NCBI GenBank assembly: GCA_964499865.1
Contig: CAZCPY010000073.1
Span: 1-14,939 of the forward strand
Reading direction: 5' to 3'
From: JANOGU01 sp964499865
Lineage (GTDB): Bacteria > Pseudomonadota > Alphaproteobacteria > Rhodobacterales > Rhodobacteraceae
DNA length: 14,939 bases
Both the position numbers and the translations under genes were made by a program. Under the pieces are notes generated by a model. It saw nothing but the letters and a program-made list of their open reading frames with translations. It made no database searches and was not told where the DNA came from. Below are positions 8,951 to 14,794 of the stretch, in pieces (within the stretch, counting starts at the first letter, position 1; each line of letters opens with the position of its first letter).

Positions 8951-9778
8951 ATGCTGATCCGCTACGGCTATGATTTCGTCCTGGAATGCACGCAGCCGAC
9001 GCCGCTGGTCAGCATGGTGTCCGTGCATCCAGAGGTCGAGCCGCGCCTCGTTGCCACCGAACGGCACGAAACCGCGCCGGACCTGCCGGTCAGCACCTAC
9101 CTGGACGGCTTCGGCAACCGCTGCCGGCGCCTGATCGCCCCGGCGGGGGAACTGCGCATGTCCGGCGGCGGCGTGGTGCGCGACAGCGGGCTGATCGACG
9201 ACATCGACCCCTCGGCCGCCGAAATCCTTGTCGAGCACCTGCCGGACCACACGCTCGTCTACACGCTGGGGTCGCGCTACTGCGAGACCGACATCCTGAT
9301 GCAGGCGGCCTGGGACCTGTTCGGCAACGTGCCGCCGGGCTGGGGCCGGGTGCAGGCGATCTGCGACCATGTGCACAACCGCATCGCCTTTTCCTATGCC
9401 GAGGCGCGCTCGACCCGCACCGCGTCGCAGGCCTGGCAGGAAGGCCGCGGCGTCTGCCGCGACTTCGCGCATCTGGCGATCACCTTCTGCCGCTGCCTGA
9501 ACATCCCGGCCCGCTACGTCAACGGGCACCTCGGTGACATCGGCATGCCGTTCAGCCCCGACCCGATGGACTATGCGGCCTGGATCGAGGTCTGGATCGG
9601 CGGCCGCTGGTGGACCTTCGATCCGCGCAACAACATGCGCCGGATCGGCCGCATCGTCATCGCCCGCGGCCGTGACGCGGCGGATGTTCCGATGATCAAC
9701 TCCTTCGGCCAGCACTGGCTCAAGTCCTTCACCGTGGTCACGGAAGAAGTGCCAGAGGCGGCCCCGACGCTGGCCTAG
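8951..9778 (+). CDS. Transglutaminase-like family protein
   Basis: The 275-residue cytoplasmic-looking protein has a bacterial transglutaminase N-terminal beta domain (about residues 1-80) followed by a transglutaminase-like papain-fold domain. The nucleophile block is GVCRDFAHLAITFCRCLNIP with C169, and the Asp motif is WWTFDPRNN with D224. At the position of the usual catalytic His (DxHAW) this protein reads D-Y-A-A-W, with Ala209. The classic Cys-His-Asp triad is therefore incomplete. It may be a binding or non-classical member; I recall relatives with Ser or Ala here but cannot check. The ATG at 8951 has AGGA (8942-8945) 5 nt upstream and gives a typical N-terminus (MLIRYGYDFVL). Its TAG stop interlocks with the prfC stop on the other strand. 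Peptidase or amidase action is possible; the substrate is unknown. Confidence 0.85.
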   Translation: MLIRYGYDFVLECTQPTPLVSMVSVHPEVEPRLVATERHETAPDLPVSTYLDGFGNRCRRLIAPAGELRMSGGGVVRDSGLIDDIDPSAAEILVEHLPDHTLVYTLGSRYCETDILMQAAWDLFGNVPPGWGRVQAICDHVHNRIAFSYAEARSTRTASQAWQEGRGVCRDFAHLAITFCRCLNIPARYVNGHLGDIGMPFSPDPMDYAAWIEVWIGGRWWTFDPRNNMRRIGRIVIARGRDAADVPMINSFGQHWLKSFTVVTEEVPEAAPTLA

Positions 9779-11370
9779 ACCATCATCTCCTTGGTCGCCG
9801 TCAGCCGCACCCTGGGGTGGTCGCGTTCCACCCGGTCGATGTCCCATTTCAGCCGCGTGAGGTAGACGGTGTCGCCATCGCTGTCGGTGGCGATGTGGCC
9901 CTTGTTGACGTTGACGAAGGCCTCGACCTCGGCCTTCGGCCCGCTGACCCAGCGGGCCGAGGTGAACTGGCTGGGCTCGAAGCGGACGGGCAGGGCGTAT
10001 TCCTCCTCGATCCGGCTGGCCAGCACCTCGAACTGCAAGGCGCCCACGACGCCCACGATGTAGCCCGACCCGATCATCGGCCTGAAGACCTTGGCGGCGC
10101 CTTCCTCGGCGAACTGCGTCAGCGCCTTTTCCAGGTGCTTGGCCTTCATCGGATCGCCCGCGCGGACGCCCTGCAGCAGTTCCGGCGCGAAGGAGGGGAT
10201 GCCGGTGAAGCGCAGGGCTTCGCCTTCCGTCAGCGCGTCGCCGATGCGCAATTGCCCGTGGTTCGGGATGCCGATGATGTCGCCGGCCCAGGCCTCCTCG
10301 GCCAGTTCGCGGTCGGAGGCGAGGAACAGGACGGGGTTCGTCACCGCCATCGGCTTTTTGGTCCGCACGTGGGTCAGCTTCATGCCGCGTTCGAAGTGGC
10401 CGGAGGCGAGCCGCACGAAGGCGACGCGGTCGCGGTGCTTGGGGTCCATGTTCGCCTGAACCTTGAAGACAAACCCGGAAACGGTTGTTTCCTCTGGTGA
10501 AACCTGCCGTTCCATCGCCTTTTGCGGCTGCGGTTCCGGGCCCATCTCGCCCATCCCGTCCATCAGGTCGCGCACGCCGAACGAGTTGATCGCCGAGCCG
10601 AACCAGATCGGCGTCTGCGACCCGTTCAGGACCTGCGCGCGGTCGAAGGCGGGCAGCAGTTCGCGCGCCATCTCAAGCTCTTCGCGTGCCTTCCGCAGCA
10701 GGTCTGCCGGAACGTGTCCGGCCAGCGCAGGGTCGTCCATCCCGCTGATCTTGACAGTGGCAGCCACACGGTTGCGGTCGGCGCGGTCCATGATCTCCAG
10801 CCGGTCGTGCAGAAGGTCATAGGCGCCCAGGAAGTCGCGCCCCATGCCGATGGGCCAGCTTGCGGGCGTCACGTCGATCGCCAGCGTCTCCTGGATCTCG
10901 TCGATGATCTCGAAGGTGTCGCGGCTTTCGCGGTCCATCTTGTTGCAGAAGGTCAGGATCGGCAGGTCGCGCAGGCGGCAGACCTCGAACAGCTTGCGGG
11001 TCTGGCTTTCCACCCCCTTGGCGCCGTCGATCACCATGATCGCGGCATCGACCGCCGTCAGCGTGCGGTAGGTGTCCTCGGAGAAATCGCTGTGGCCCGG
11101 CGTGTCCACCAGGTTGAAGCGGAAGGCCCCGTAGTCGAAGGACATGGCGGAGGCCGAGACGGAAATCCCCCGTTCCTGCTCCAGCTTCATGAAGTCGGAC
11201 CGCGTGCGCCGCGCCTCGCCCTTGGCGCGGACCTGGCCCGCCATCTGGATCGCGCCGCCGAACAGCAGGAACTTTTCGGTCAGCGTCGTCTTGCCCGCAT
11301 CGGGGTGCGAGATGATCGCGAAGGTCCGGCGGCGGGCGATTTCGGGCGGCAGGGGGGCGCGGTTGGTCAT
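9775..11370 (-). CDS. prfC: Peptide chain release factor 3
   Basis: RF3 is a translational GTPase that recycles RF1/RF2 from terminating ribosomes. The 531-residue product is close to the usual ~529. GTPase motifs: G1 SHPDAGKT (21-28), the switch I region ERGIS (66-70), G3 DTPGH (89-93) and G4 NKMD (143-146). The RF3-type domain II and C-terminal domains follow, with SGYIVGVVGALQFEVL in the C-terminal part. The ATG at 11370 gives the family start MTNRAPLPPEIARRRTFAIISHPD; a longer in-frame reading to 11451 is atypical. A candidate promoter is placed so that transcription would begin at or next to this ATG. The gene converges on the transglutaminase-like gene with a 4-bp overlap. Confidence 0.96.
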   Translation of the reverse strand: MTNRAPLPPEIARRRTFAIISHPDAGKTTLTEKFLLFGGAIQMAGQVRAKGEARRTRSDFMKLEQERGISVSASAMSFDYGAFRFNLVDTPGHSDFSEDTYRTLTAVDAAIMVIDGAKGVESQTRKLFEVCRLRDLPILTFCNKMDRESRDTFEIIDEIQETLAIDVTPASWPIGMGRDFLGAYDLLHDRLEIMDRADRNRVAATVKISGMDDPALAGHVPADLLRKAREELEMARELLPAFDRAQVLNGSQTPIWFGSAINSFGVRDLMDGMGEMGPEPQPQKAMERQVSPEETTVSGFVFKVQANMDPKHRDRVAFVRLASGHFERGMKLTHVRTKKPMAVTNPVLFLASDRELAEEAWAGDIIGIPNHGQLRIGDALTEGEALRFTGIPSFAPELLQGVRAGDPMKAKHLEKALTQFAEEGAAKVFRPMIGSGYIVGVVGALQFEVLASRIEEEYALPVRFEPSQFTSARWVSGPKAEVEAFVNVNKGHIATDSDGDTVYLTRLKWDIDRVERDHPRVRLTATKEMMV

Positions 11371-11376
11371 GGCGCC

Positions 11377-11405
11377 CCTATAGGCACAGCCTCGCCGCCC
11401 GGCAA
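11377..11405 (-). promoter_or_regulatory. Candidate sigma-70-type promoter of prfC
   Basis: On the minus strand TTGCCG (11405-11400) is followed after 17 bp by TATAGG (11382-11377). The first base 7 nt after the -10 is the A of the prfC ATG at 11370, which would give a leaderless mRNA. This agrees with the lack of a good ribosome-binding site before that ATG. It rests on hexamer similarity only. Confidence 0.35.
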
Positions 11406-11414
11406 CCGGGCGTC

Positions 11415-11443
11415 TTGAGCCCGTCACGAAAGCCGCGTAGGGT
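11415..11443 (+). promoter_or_regulatory. Candidate promoter of the SnoaL-like gene
   Basis: TTGAGC (11415-11420), a 17-bp spacer and TAGGGT (11438-11443) resemble a sigma-70-type promoter. The predicted transcription start, near 11450, falls inside the LexA-box candidate at 11446-11460, as expected if LexA blocks initiation. Confidence 0.4.
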
Positions 11444-11445
11444 GA

Positions 11446-11460
11446 GAACATTAACGGAAC
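11446..11460 (+). promoter_or_regulatory. LexA (SOS) box candidate GAAC-N7-GAAC before the SnoaL-like gene
   Basis: GAAC (11446-11449), ATTAACG and GAAC (11457-11460) match the alphaproteobacterial LexA consensus GTTC-N7-GTTC read on the other strand. The unit continues as an almost perfect 11-bp tandem (GAACATTAACG, GAACATCAACG). The box ends 17 nt before the ATG at 11478 and covers the predicted transcription start. The match is exact; binding is inferred. Confidence 0.65.
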
Positions 11461-11477
11461 ATCAACGGGAGGCGACG

Positions 11478-11846
11478 ATGACGCTGGAGGAGATTGCGCA
11501 GGACCTGGTGGCCGGCTGCCGCGAGGGGCGGGAGAGGGCGAACCTCGACCGGCTCTATGCGCCCGACGCGGTGTCGGTCGAAGGCGCCGACATGGGCGGC
11601 GGGGCGGTGACGACGGGGCTTGCCGGCATCCACGGCAAGCACGACTGGTGGGAAGGCGCGCACGAGGTGCACGGGGTGACGGTGGACGGCCCCTTCACCT
11701 GCCAGCCCGACCGCTTTGCCGTGATCTTCGGCATGGACACGACGGTGCGCGCCACCGGCGAGCGCAGCCAGATGCGCGAGGTGGCGGTCTACCACGTCGC
11801 CGGCGGCAAGATCGTGCGGGAAGAGTTCTACTACCCTGCGGGCTGA
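11478..11846 (+). CDS. SnoaL/NTF2-like small protein
   Basis: The 122-residue product has the alpha+beta cone layout of the SnoaL-like/NTF2 family. An N-terminal helix (EEIAQDLVAGCREGRERANL) leads to LYAPDAVSVEG, then an inserted GIHGKHDWW segment, and it ends in strands closing with GKIVREEFYY (about 110-119). This fold serves as small enzymes (isomerases, cyclases, hydrolases) or ligand binders, so the activity is not predictable. The ATG at 11478 has GGGAGG (11467-11472) 5 nt upstream; a longer reading from 11415 would run through the promoter and LexA box and is rejected. A GAAC-N7-GAAC site immediately upstream suggests DNA-damage control. It is divergent from prfC and converges on the ImuA-like gene through a shared hairpin. 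Confidence 0.85.
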   Translation: MTLEEIAQDLVAGCREGRERANLDRLYAPDAVSVEGADMGGGAVTTGLAGIHGKHDWWEGAHEVHGVTVDGPFTCQPDRFAVIFGMDTTVRATGERSQMREVAVYHVAGGKIVREEFYYPAG

Positions 11847-11855
11847 CGGCCCTCT

Positions 11856-11882
11856 GGCTGAGGCGCCCCTCTCGCCTCAGCC
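11856..11882. terminator. Strong hairpin shared by convergent SnoaL-like and ImuA-like genes
   Basis: GGCTGAGGCG (11856-11865) pairs perfectly with CGCCTCAGCC (11873-11882) over a 7-nt loop. It begins 9 bp after the SnoaL-like stop, and its right arm contains the stop codon of the minus-strand gene. The position suggests a bidirectional terminator, although neither side has a clear U-tract. Confidence 0.65.
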
Positions 11883-12521
11883 GTCCACCGCCTCTGCCGC
11901 GGTCTCGCGCAGAAGGTCGCGCCCGCCGGGGCCCAGCGTCCAGACCGCGGGCGGGTGCAGGCGGGCGCGCAGGCGGGACAGCCGCCAGCCCCCGCCGGGC
12001 GCCTGCGCCAGCGACCAGCGCGTTTCCGCCCCCGCCGCCCCGCCCGTGCCGGGCGTCAGCACCAGGCCCAGACCGGAGCCCGCACCCTGCGGGCGGGCGG
12101 CGGCGCCGGCCTCGGCGGCCAGTTGCAGGCGCCGCATCGCCGTCAGGCCCGGCACCTCGGGCAGGTCGGCCACCACGGCGGCCACGGCGCCGGACCGCAG
12201 CGCCTCTTCCGCCGCCCAGAGCAGGTCGACCGGCTGGCGCGCGGTGGCCAGGATCAGCCGCCCCGGATCGAGGAAGGCCGAAAGGCCATCGGGGCACAGC
12301 CGCTCCGGCTGCCAGGCCGGGGCGATCCAGACCACCGGCCCCGCTGTCCCGGCGCCGGCCGTCATCGCCGCCAGCGTGCGCCGGGCCGGGCCGCAGACCT
12401 CGTGCACCCGGTCGGCCGCCAGCACCAGCCCGCCCGCGGACCCCGGCAGAAGCGGGGTCTCGGCACTGCGGCGGGGGTCGAGGGTGGGGGGCAACCTGGG
12501 GGGCAGCATGGGGGGCAGCAT
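11877..12521 (-). CDS. ImuA-like protein (degenerate RecA-fold, SOS-associated)
   Basis: The 214-residue product resembles ImuA, a RecA/SulA-superfamily accessory factor of damage-induced mutagenesis usually encoded with imuB and dnaE2. Visible blocks are ADRVHEVCGPARRTLAAM, whose GPARRT (44-49) lies where RecA has Walker A but lacks the lysine, then VVWIAPAWQPERLCPDGL (63-80), DPGRLILATARQPVDLLWAAEEALRSG (about 85-111) and a Walker B-like VVADLPE (116-122). ATP hydrolysis is therefore doubtful. The ATG at 12521 is preferred: AGGA lies 7 nt upstream and the LexA box is just beyond. A GTG at 12563 would place the LexA box inside the gene, and a second ATG at 12509 arises from a 12-bp repeat. 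No imuB or dnaE2 is adjacent; downstream is the convergent SnoaL-like gene. The family call comes from remembered sequence similarity. Confidence 0.75.
   Translation of the reverse strand: MLPPMLPPRLPPTLDPRRSAETPLLPGSAGGLVLAADRVHEVCGPARRTLAAMTAGAGTAGPVVWIAPAWQPERLCPDGLSAFLDPGRLILATARQPVDLLWAAEEALRSGAVAAVVADLPEVPGLTAMRRLQLAAEAGAAARPQGAGSGLGLVLTPGTGGAAGAETRWSLAQAPGGGWRLSRLRARLHPPAVWTLGPGGRDLLRETAAEAVDG
12486..12521 (-). repeat. Three 12-bp tandem units at the ImuA-like start codon
   Basis: On the minus strand ATGCTGCCCCCC occurs twice exactly (12521-12510 and 12509-12498), then once as AGGTTGCCCCCC (12497-12486). It encodes MLPP-MLPP-RLPP and so duplicates the start codon in frame. Copy-number change would lengthen or shorten the N-terminus without a frameshift. 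Confidence 0.8.
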
Positions 12522-12527
12522 GGGCCA

Positions 12528-12556
12528 ATCCTGCCATGTTCGCTGAACGTTCTCAA
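12528..12556 (-). promoter_or_regulatory. Candidate promoter of the ImuA-like gene, overlapped by the LexA box
   Basis: TTGAGA (12556-12551), 17 bp, then CAGGAT (12533-12528) on the minus strand. The LexA-box candidate fills most of the spacer. Initiation about 7 nt on would fall at the ATG at 12521, so either the mRNA is leaderless or the true -10 lies elsewhere. The AGGA that looks like a ribosome-binding site overlaps this -10. Confidence 0.3.
12538..12552 (-). promoter_or_regulatory. LexA (SOS) box candidate GAAC-N7-GAAC before the ImuA-like gene
   Basis: On the plus strand it reads GTTC (12538-12541), GCTGAAC, GTTC (12549-12552), an exact match to the alphaproteobacterial consensus GTTC-N7-GTTC. 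It ends 16 nt before the ImuA-like ATG, with the same orientation and nearly the same spacing as the box before the SnoaL-like gene. It lies in the 98-bp divergent region and could also influence the aldo/keto reductase gene at 12620. An SOS box before an ImuA-type gene fits known regulation of that family. Confidence 0.78.
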
Positions 12557-12619
12557 GCTCCACCCCTTGCCCCGCCGCCGCCGCCCGCTAGCCTGCCCGC
12601 CGACCTGAAGGAGACCCCC

Positions 12620-13660
12620 ATGCAGCAGATCCCCCTCGGCCGCACCGGCCTGACCGTCAGCGCCTTCTGCCTGGGCACGATGACCTGGGGCAGCCAGACG
12701 CCCGAGGACGCCGCGCACCGGCAGATCGCGCTGGCGCTGGACCACGGCCTGACCTTCTGGGACACCGCCGAGATGTATCCCACGAACCCCGTCCGGGCCG
12801 AGACGGTGGGCGAAACCGAGGCGATCATCGGCCGCTGGTTCGCTGCCCAGGGCGGCCGCGACCGGGTGGTGCTGGCGACCAAGGTCACCGGCGCGGGGCA
12901 GCGCGCCGTGGGGGGCGGGCGGCCGATCACCGGGGCGGTGCTGCGGCAGGCGCTGGAGGGGTCGCTGCGCCGGATGCAGACCGACCATGTGGACCTCTAC
13001 CAGATCCACTGGCCGAACCGCGGCTCCTACCACTTCCGCCAGATGTGGACCTATGCCCCCTCGCGCGACCGCGAAGGGACCTTTGCGCATATGGACGAGG
13101 TGCTGGAAACCGCCGCGGCCTTGCAGGCCGAGGGCAAGGTGCGCGCCTTCGGCCTGTCGAACGAAAGCGTCTGGGGCACGGCGGCCTGGCGGGCGCGGGC
13201 AGGGGCGCGGGGCTGGCCGGTGATGGCGACCAGCCAGAACGAATACTCGCTGCTGTGCCGCATCTTCGACACCGACGGGGCGGAACTGGCGGCGATGGAG
13301 GAGATGCCGCTCTTGGCCTTTTCCATCCTCGCCTGCGGGCTTCTGACCGGGAAATACCAGGGGCCCGCGATCCCGCCGGGGTCGCGGCGGGCGAACACGC
13401 CGGACCTGGGCGGGCGGATGACGCCGCGGGTGGGGGCGGCGGTGAAGGCTTACCTCGCCATCGCCGCGCGCCACGGGCTCGACCCCGTGCAGATGGCGGT
13501 GGCCTTCGTGGCGCAGCGGCCGTTTCCCTGCATCCCGATCCTGGGCGCCACCACCGAGGACCAGCTTCTGCGCGCGCTGGGGGCGGATGGTCTGCGGCTG
13601 TCCGCCGGAGTGATGGCCGAGATCGACGCGGCCCACCGCGCGCATCCCTTGCCGTACTGA
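12620..13660 (+). CDS. tas: Aldo/keto reductase, Tas-like
   Basis: The 346-residue product has the same length as E. coli Tas, an NADP(H)-dependent aldo/keto reductase. The AKR catalytic tetrad is visible: D48 and Y53 in FWDTAEMYP, K88 in LATKVTG, and H130 in LYQIHWPNR. Cofactor-binding blocks include KVRAFGLSNES, SQNEYSLLCR, LACGLLTGKY and the C-terminal ILGATTEDQL. The physiological substrate is unknown. The ATG at 12620 has AAGGAG (12608-12613) 6 nt upstream; an in-frame reading further upstream crosses the divergent regulatory region and is rejected. It is divergent from the ImuA-like gene, so the LexA-box candidate lies within 70-85 bp of its start. The lipoprotein gene begins 37 or 58 bp downstream, depending on its start. 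Confidence 0.92.
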   Translation: MQQIPLGRTGLTVSAFCLGTMTWGSQTPEDAAHRQIALALDHGLTFWDTAEMYPTNPVRAETVGETEAIIGRWFAAQGGRDRVVLATKVTGAGQRAVGGGRPITGAVLRQALEGSLRRMQTDHVDLYQIHWPNRGSYHFRQMWTYAPSRDREGTFAHMDEVLETAAALQAEGKVRAFGLSNESVWGTAAWRARAGARGWPVMATSQNEYSLLCRIFDTDGAELAAMEEMPLLAFSILACGLLTGKYQGPAIPPGSRRANTPDLGGRMTPRVGAAVKAYLAIAARHGLDPVQMAVAFVAQRPFPCIPILGATTEDQLLRALGADGLRLSAGVMAEIDAAHRAHPLPY

Positions 13661-13681
13661 TCGGGGCTGCTGATCGGGGCT
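13657..13681 (+). repeat. 12-bp direct repeat over the tas stop codon
   Basis: CTGATCGGGGCT occurs at 13657-13668 and again at 13670-13681, with one base between. The first copy contains the TGA stop of the reductase gene. It looks like a small local duplication. Confidence 0.7.
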
Positions 13682-13718
13682 TGCGCGGGCGGGCGGGATG
13701 GGGCCTGACTGGCGCCCC

Positions 13719-14288
13719 ATGCCGCCGCGCCCGCTGCTCCTTGCCCTGATCCTGCCCGCCTTTGCGCTGGCCGCCTGCACGCTGGCCGCGCCGCAGGGCG
13801 AGGGCACGGCCAACCCGCTGGCGACCGAGGAAATCGGCGTCACCGCGCTGCCCGCGCCGGGCGCCGCGGCGCCCGAAGCCTCCGCGGCGACAGAGGCACA
13901 GAGCCCCGCCGCTGCGCCCGCCGAAACCCCCGCCCGTCCTCCCGCCCGTCCTCCCGCCGGTCCTCCCGCCGGTTCTCCCGACGACGGCGACACTGCACCG
14001 GCAGGGGGGGCACCTCCCGAAGCGGTGCCCGAGGCGCCGCCGCCACCTCCGCTGTCGGCCGCGGCGGCGGCCTGTGCGGCGCGGGGCGGGCAATATGCCT
14101 CGGCGCCTTCGGGCGGGAACGTCTGCGTCACGCGCACGCGCGACGGGGGCAAGGCCTGCACGCGGGCGACGCAATGCGAGGGCCTGTGCCTCGCGCGGTC
14201 GGGCAGCTGCGCGCCGATCGCGCCGGTGTTCGGCTGCAACGAGATCCTGCAGGACGACGGCAGCCGGGTGACGCTGTGCCTCGACTGA
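13719..14288 (+). CDS. Proline-rich-linker, cysteine-rich predicted lipoprotein
   Basis: The 189-residue product is predicted to be exported and lipid-anchored. Residues 1-20 form a lipoprotein signal peptide (MPPR, a hydrophobic run, then the lipobox LAAC with Cys20). Residues about 21-115 are a low-complexity Ala/Pro/Glu linker containing an RPPA/GPPA tandem. The last ~75 residues form a compact domain with eight cysteines (from CAARGGQY to RVTLCLD), likely disulphide-bonded in the periplasm. The function is unknown; I recall similar C-terminal domains in other Rhodobacteraceae lipoproteins. An upstream ATG at 13698 adds seven residues and has a GGGCGGG stretch before it, so the start is uncertain. 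The stop overlaps the next lipoprotein gene by 13 bp. Confidence 0.8.
   Translation: MPPRPLLLALILPAFALAACTLAAPQGEGTANPLATEEIGVTALPAPGAAAPEASAATEAQSPAAAPAETPARPPARPPAGPPAGSPDDGDTAPAGGAPPEAVPEAPPPPPLSAAAAACAARGGQYASAPSGGNVCVTRTRDGGKACTRATQCEGLCLARSGSCAPIAPVFGCNEILQDDGSRVTLCLD
13933..13980 (+). repeat. Four 12-bp tandem units in the lipoprotein linker
   Basis: CCCGTCCTCCCG occurs twice exactly (13933-13944 and 13945-13956). Two variants follow, CCGGTCCTCCCG and CCGGTTCTCCCG (13957-13980). They encode repeated RPPA/GPPA units. Because the period is a multiple of three, slippage would alter linker length only. Confidence 0.85.
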
Positions 14289-14752
14289 TCCCTCTTGCCT
14301 TGCTGGTGCTGGCCGCCTGCGCGCGGCCCGTGCCCGTGACAGGCTACCGCGACCCCGCCGTGCCGATGTATTCCGCGGCCCTGCTCGACCCCGCGCGGCT
14401 GGCGGGCGACTGGGCCGAGACCGCGGCCTTCGGCGGCGGCTGTCCTGCGGGCGGGGTGCGCATCGGCGCGGACCTGAGCGTCAGCGGCAGGCTCTGCCGC
14501 GGCGGCGTCAGCCGGCCCGTGGCGGGCAGGCTGGACCCCATCGGACCGGGGCGCTTTGCCGGGCCCGGCGGCGACTGGTGGGTGGTCTGGGTGGACGTGG
14601 GCTACCGCACCCTGGCCGTGGCCACGCCTGCGGGCGACTGGGGCACGGTGCTGGACCGCGAGGGCGCGACCCCCGACGACCGCCTGGCGGCGGCGGCCGA
14701 AATCCTCGACTTCAACGGCTACGACCGCCGCCGCCTGATGCGGTTGCGCTGA
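14276..14752 (+). CDS. Lipocalin-like predicted lipoprotein
   Basis: The 158-residue product starts at GTG 14276, overlapping the preceding gene by 13 bp, which implies translational coupling; no better start with a signal peptide exists in this frame. The short signal peptide MPRLIPLALLVLAAC ends in a lipobox with Cys15. The remainder fits a bacterial lipocalin: LAGDWAETAAF corresponds to the G-x-W motif of the first strand. GDWWVVWVDVGYRTLAVATP (about residues 100-119) gives the later barrel strands, and a terminal helix includes AAEILDFNGYDRRRL. Two further cysteines (in GGGCPAGG and GRLCRGG) could pair. Lipocalins of this type sit in the outer membrane and bind lipids or small hydrophobic ligands. 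The family call comes from motif pattern. Confidence 0.78.
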   Translation: MPRLIPLALLVLAACARPVPVTGYRDPAVPMYSAALLDPARLAGDWAETAAFGGGCPAGGVRIGADLSVSGRLCRGGVSRPVAGRLDPIGPGRFAGPGGDWWVVWVDVGYRTLAVATPAGDWGTVLDREGATPDDRLAAAAEILDFNGYDRRRLMRLR

Positions 14753-14794
14753 AGGGCGCCGCCGGGGTGACCGCGGGCATCGGCACCCCCCCCC

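Noticed and set aside
8720..9847. A 375-codon minus-strand frame opposite the transglutaminase-like gene
   Set aside because: The plus strand has an intact family motif set and a ribosome-binding site; the antisense frame has neither.
11371..11451. 27-residue N-terminal extension of RF3
   Set aside because: It would include the promoter region and is not seen in RF3; MTNRAP... matches the family start.
12522..12563. GTG start of the ImuA-like gene at 12563
   Set aside because: It would put an exact LexA box inside the coding region; the ATG at 12521 has AGGA and keeps the box upstream.
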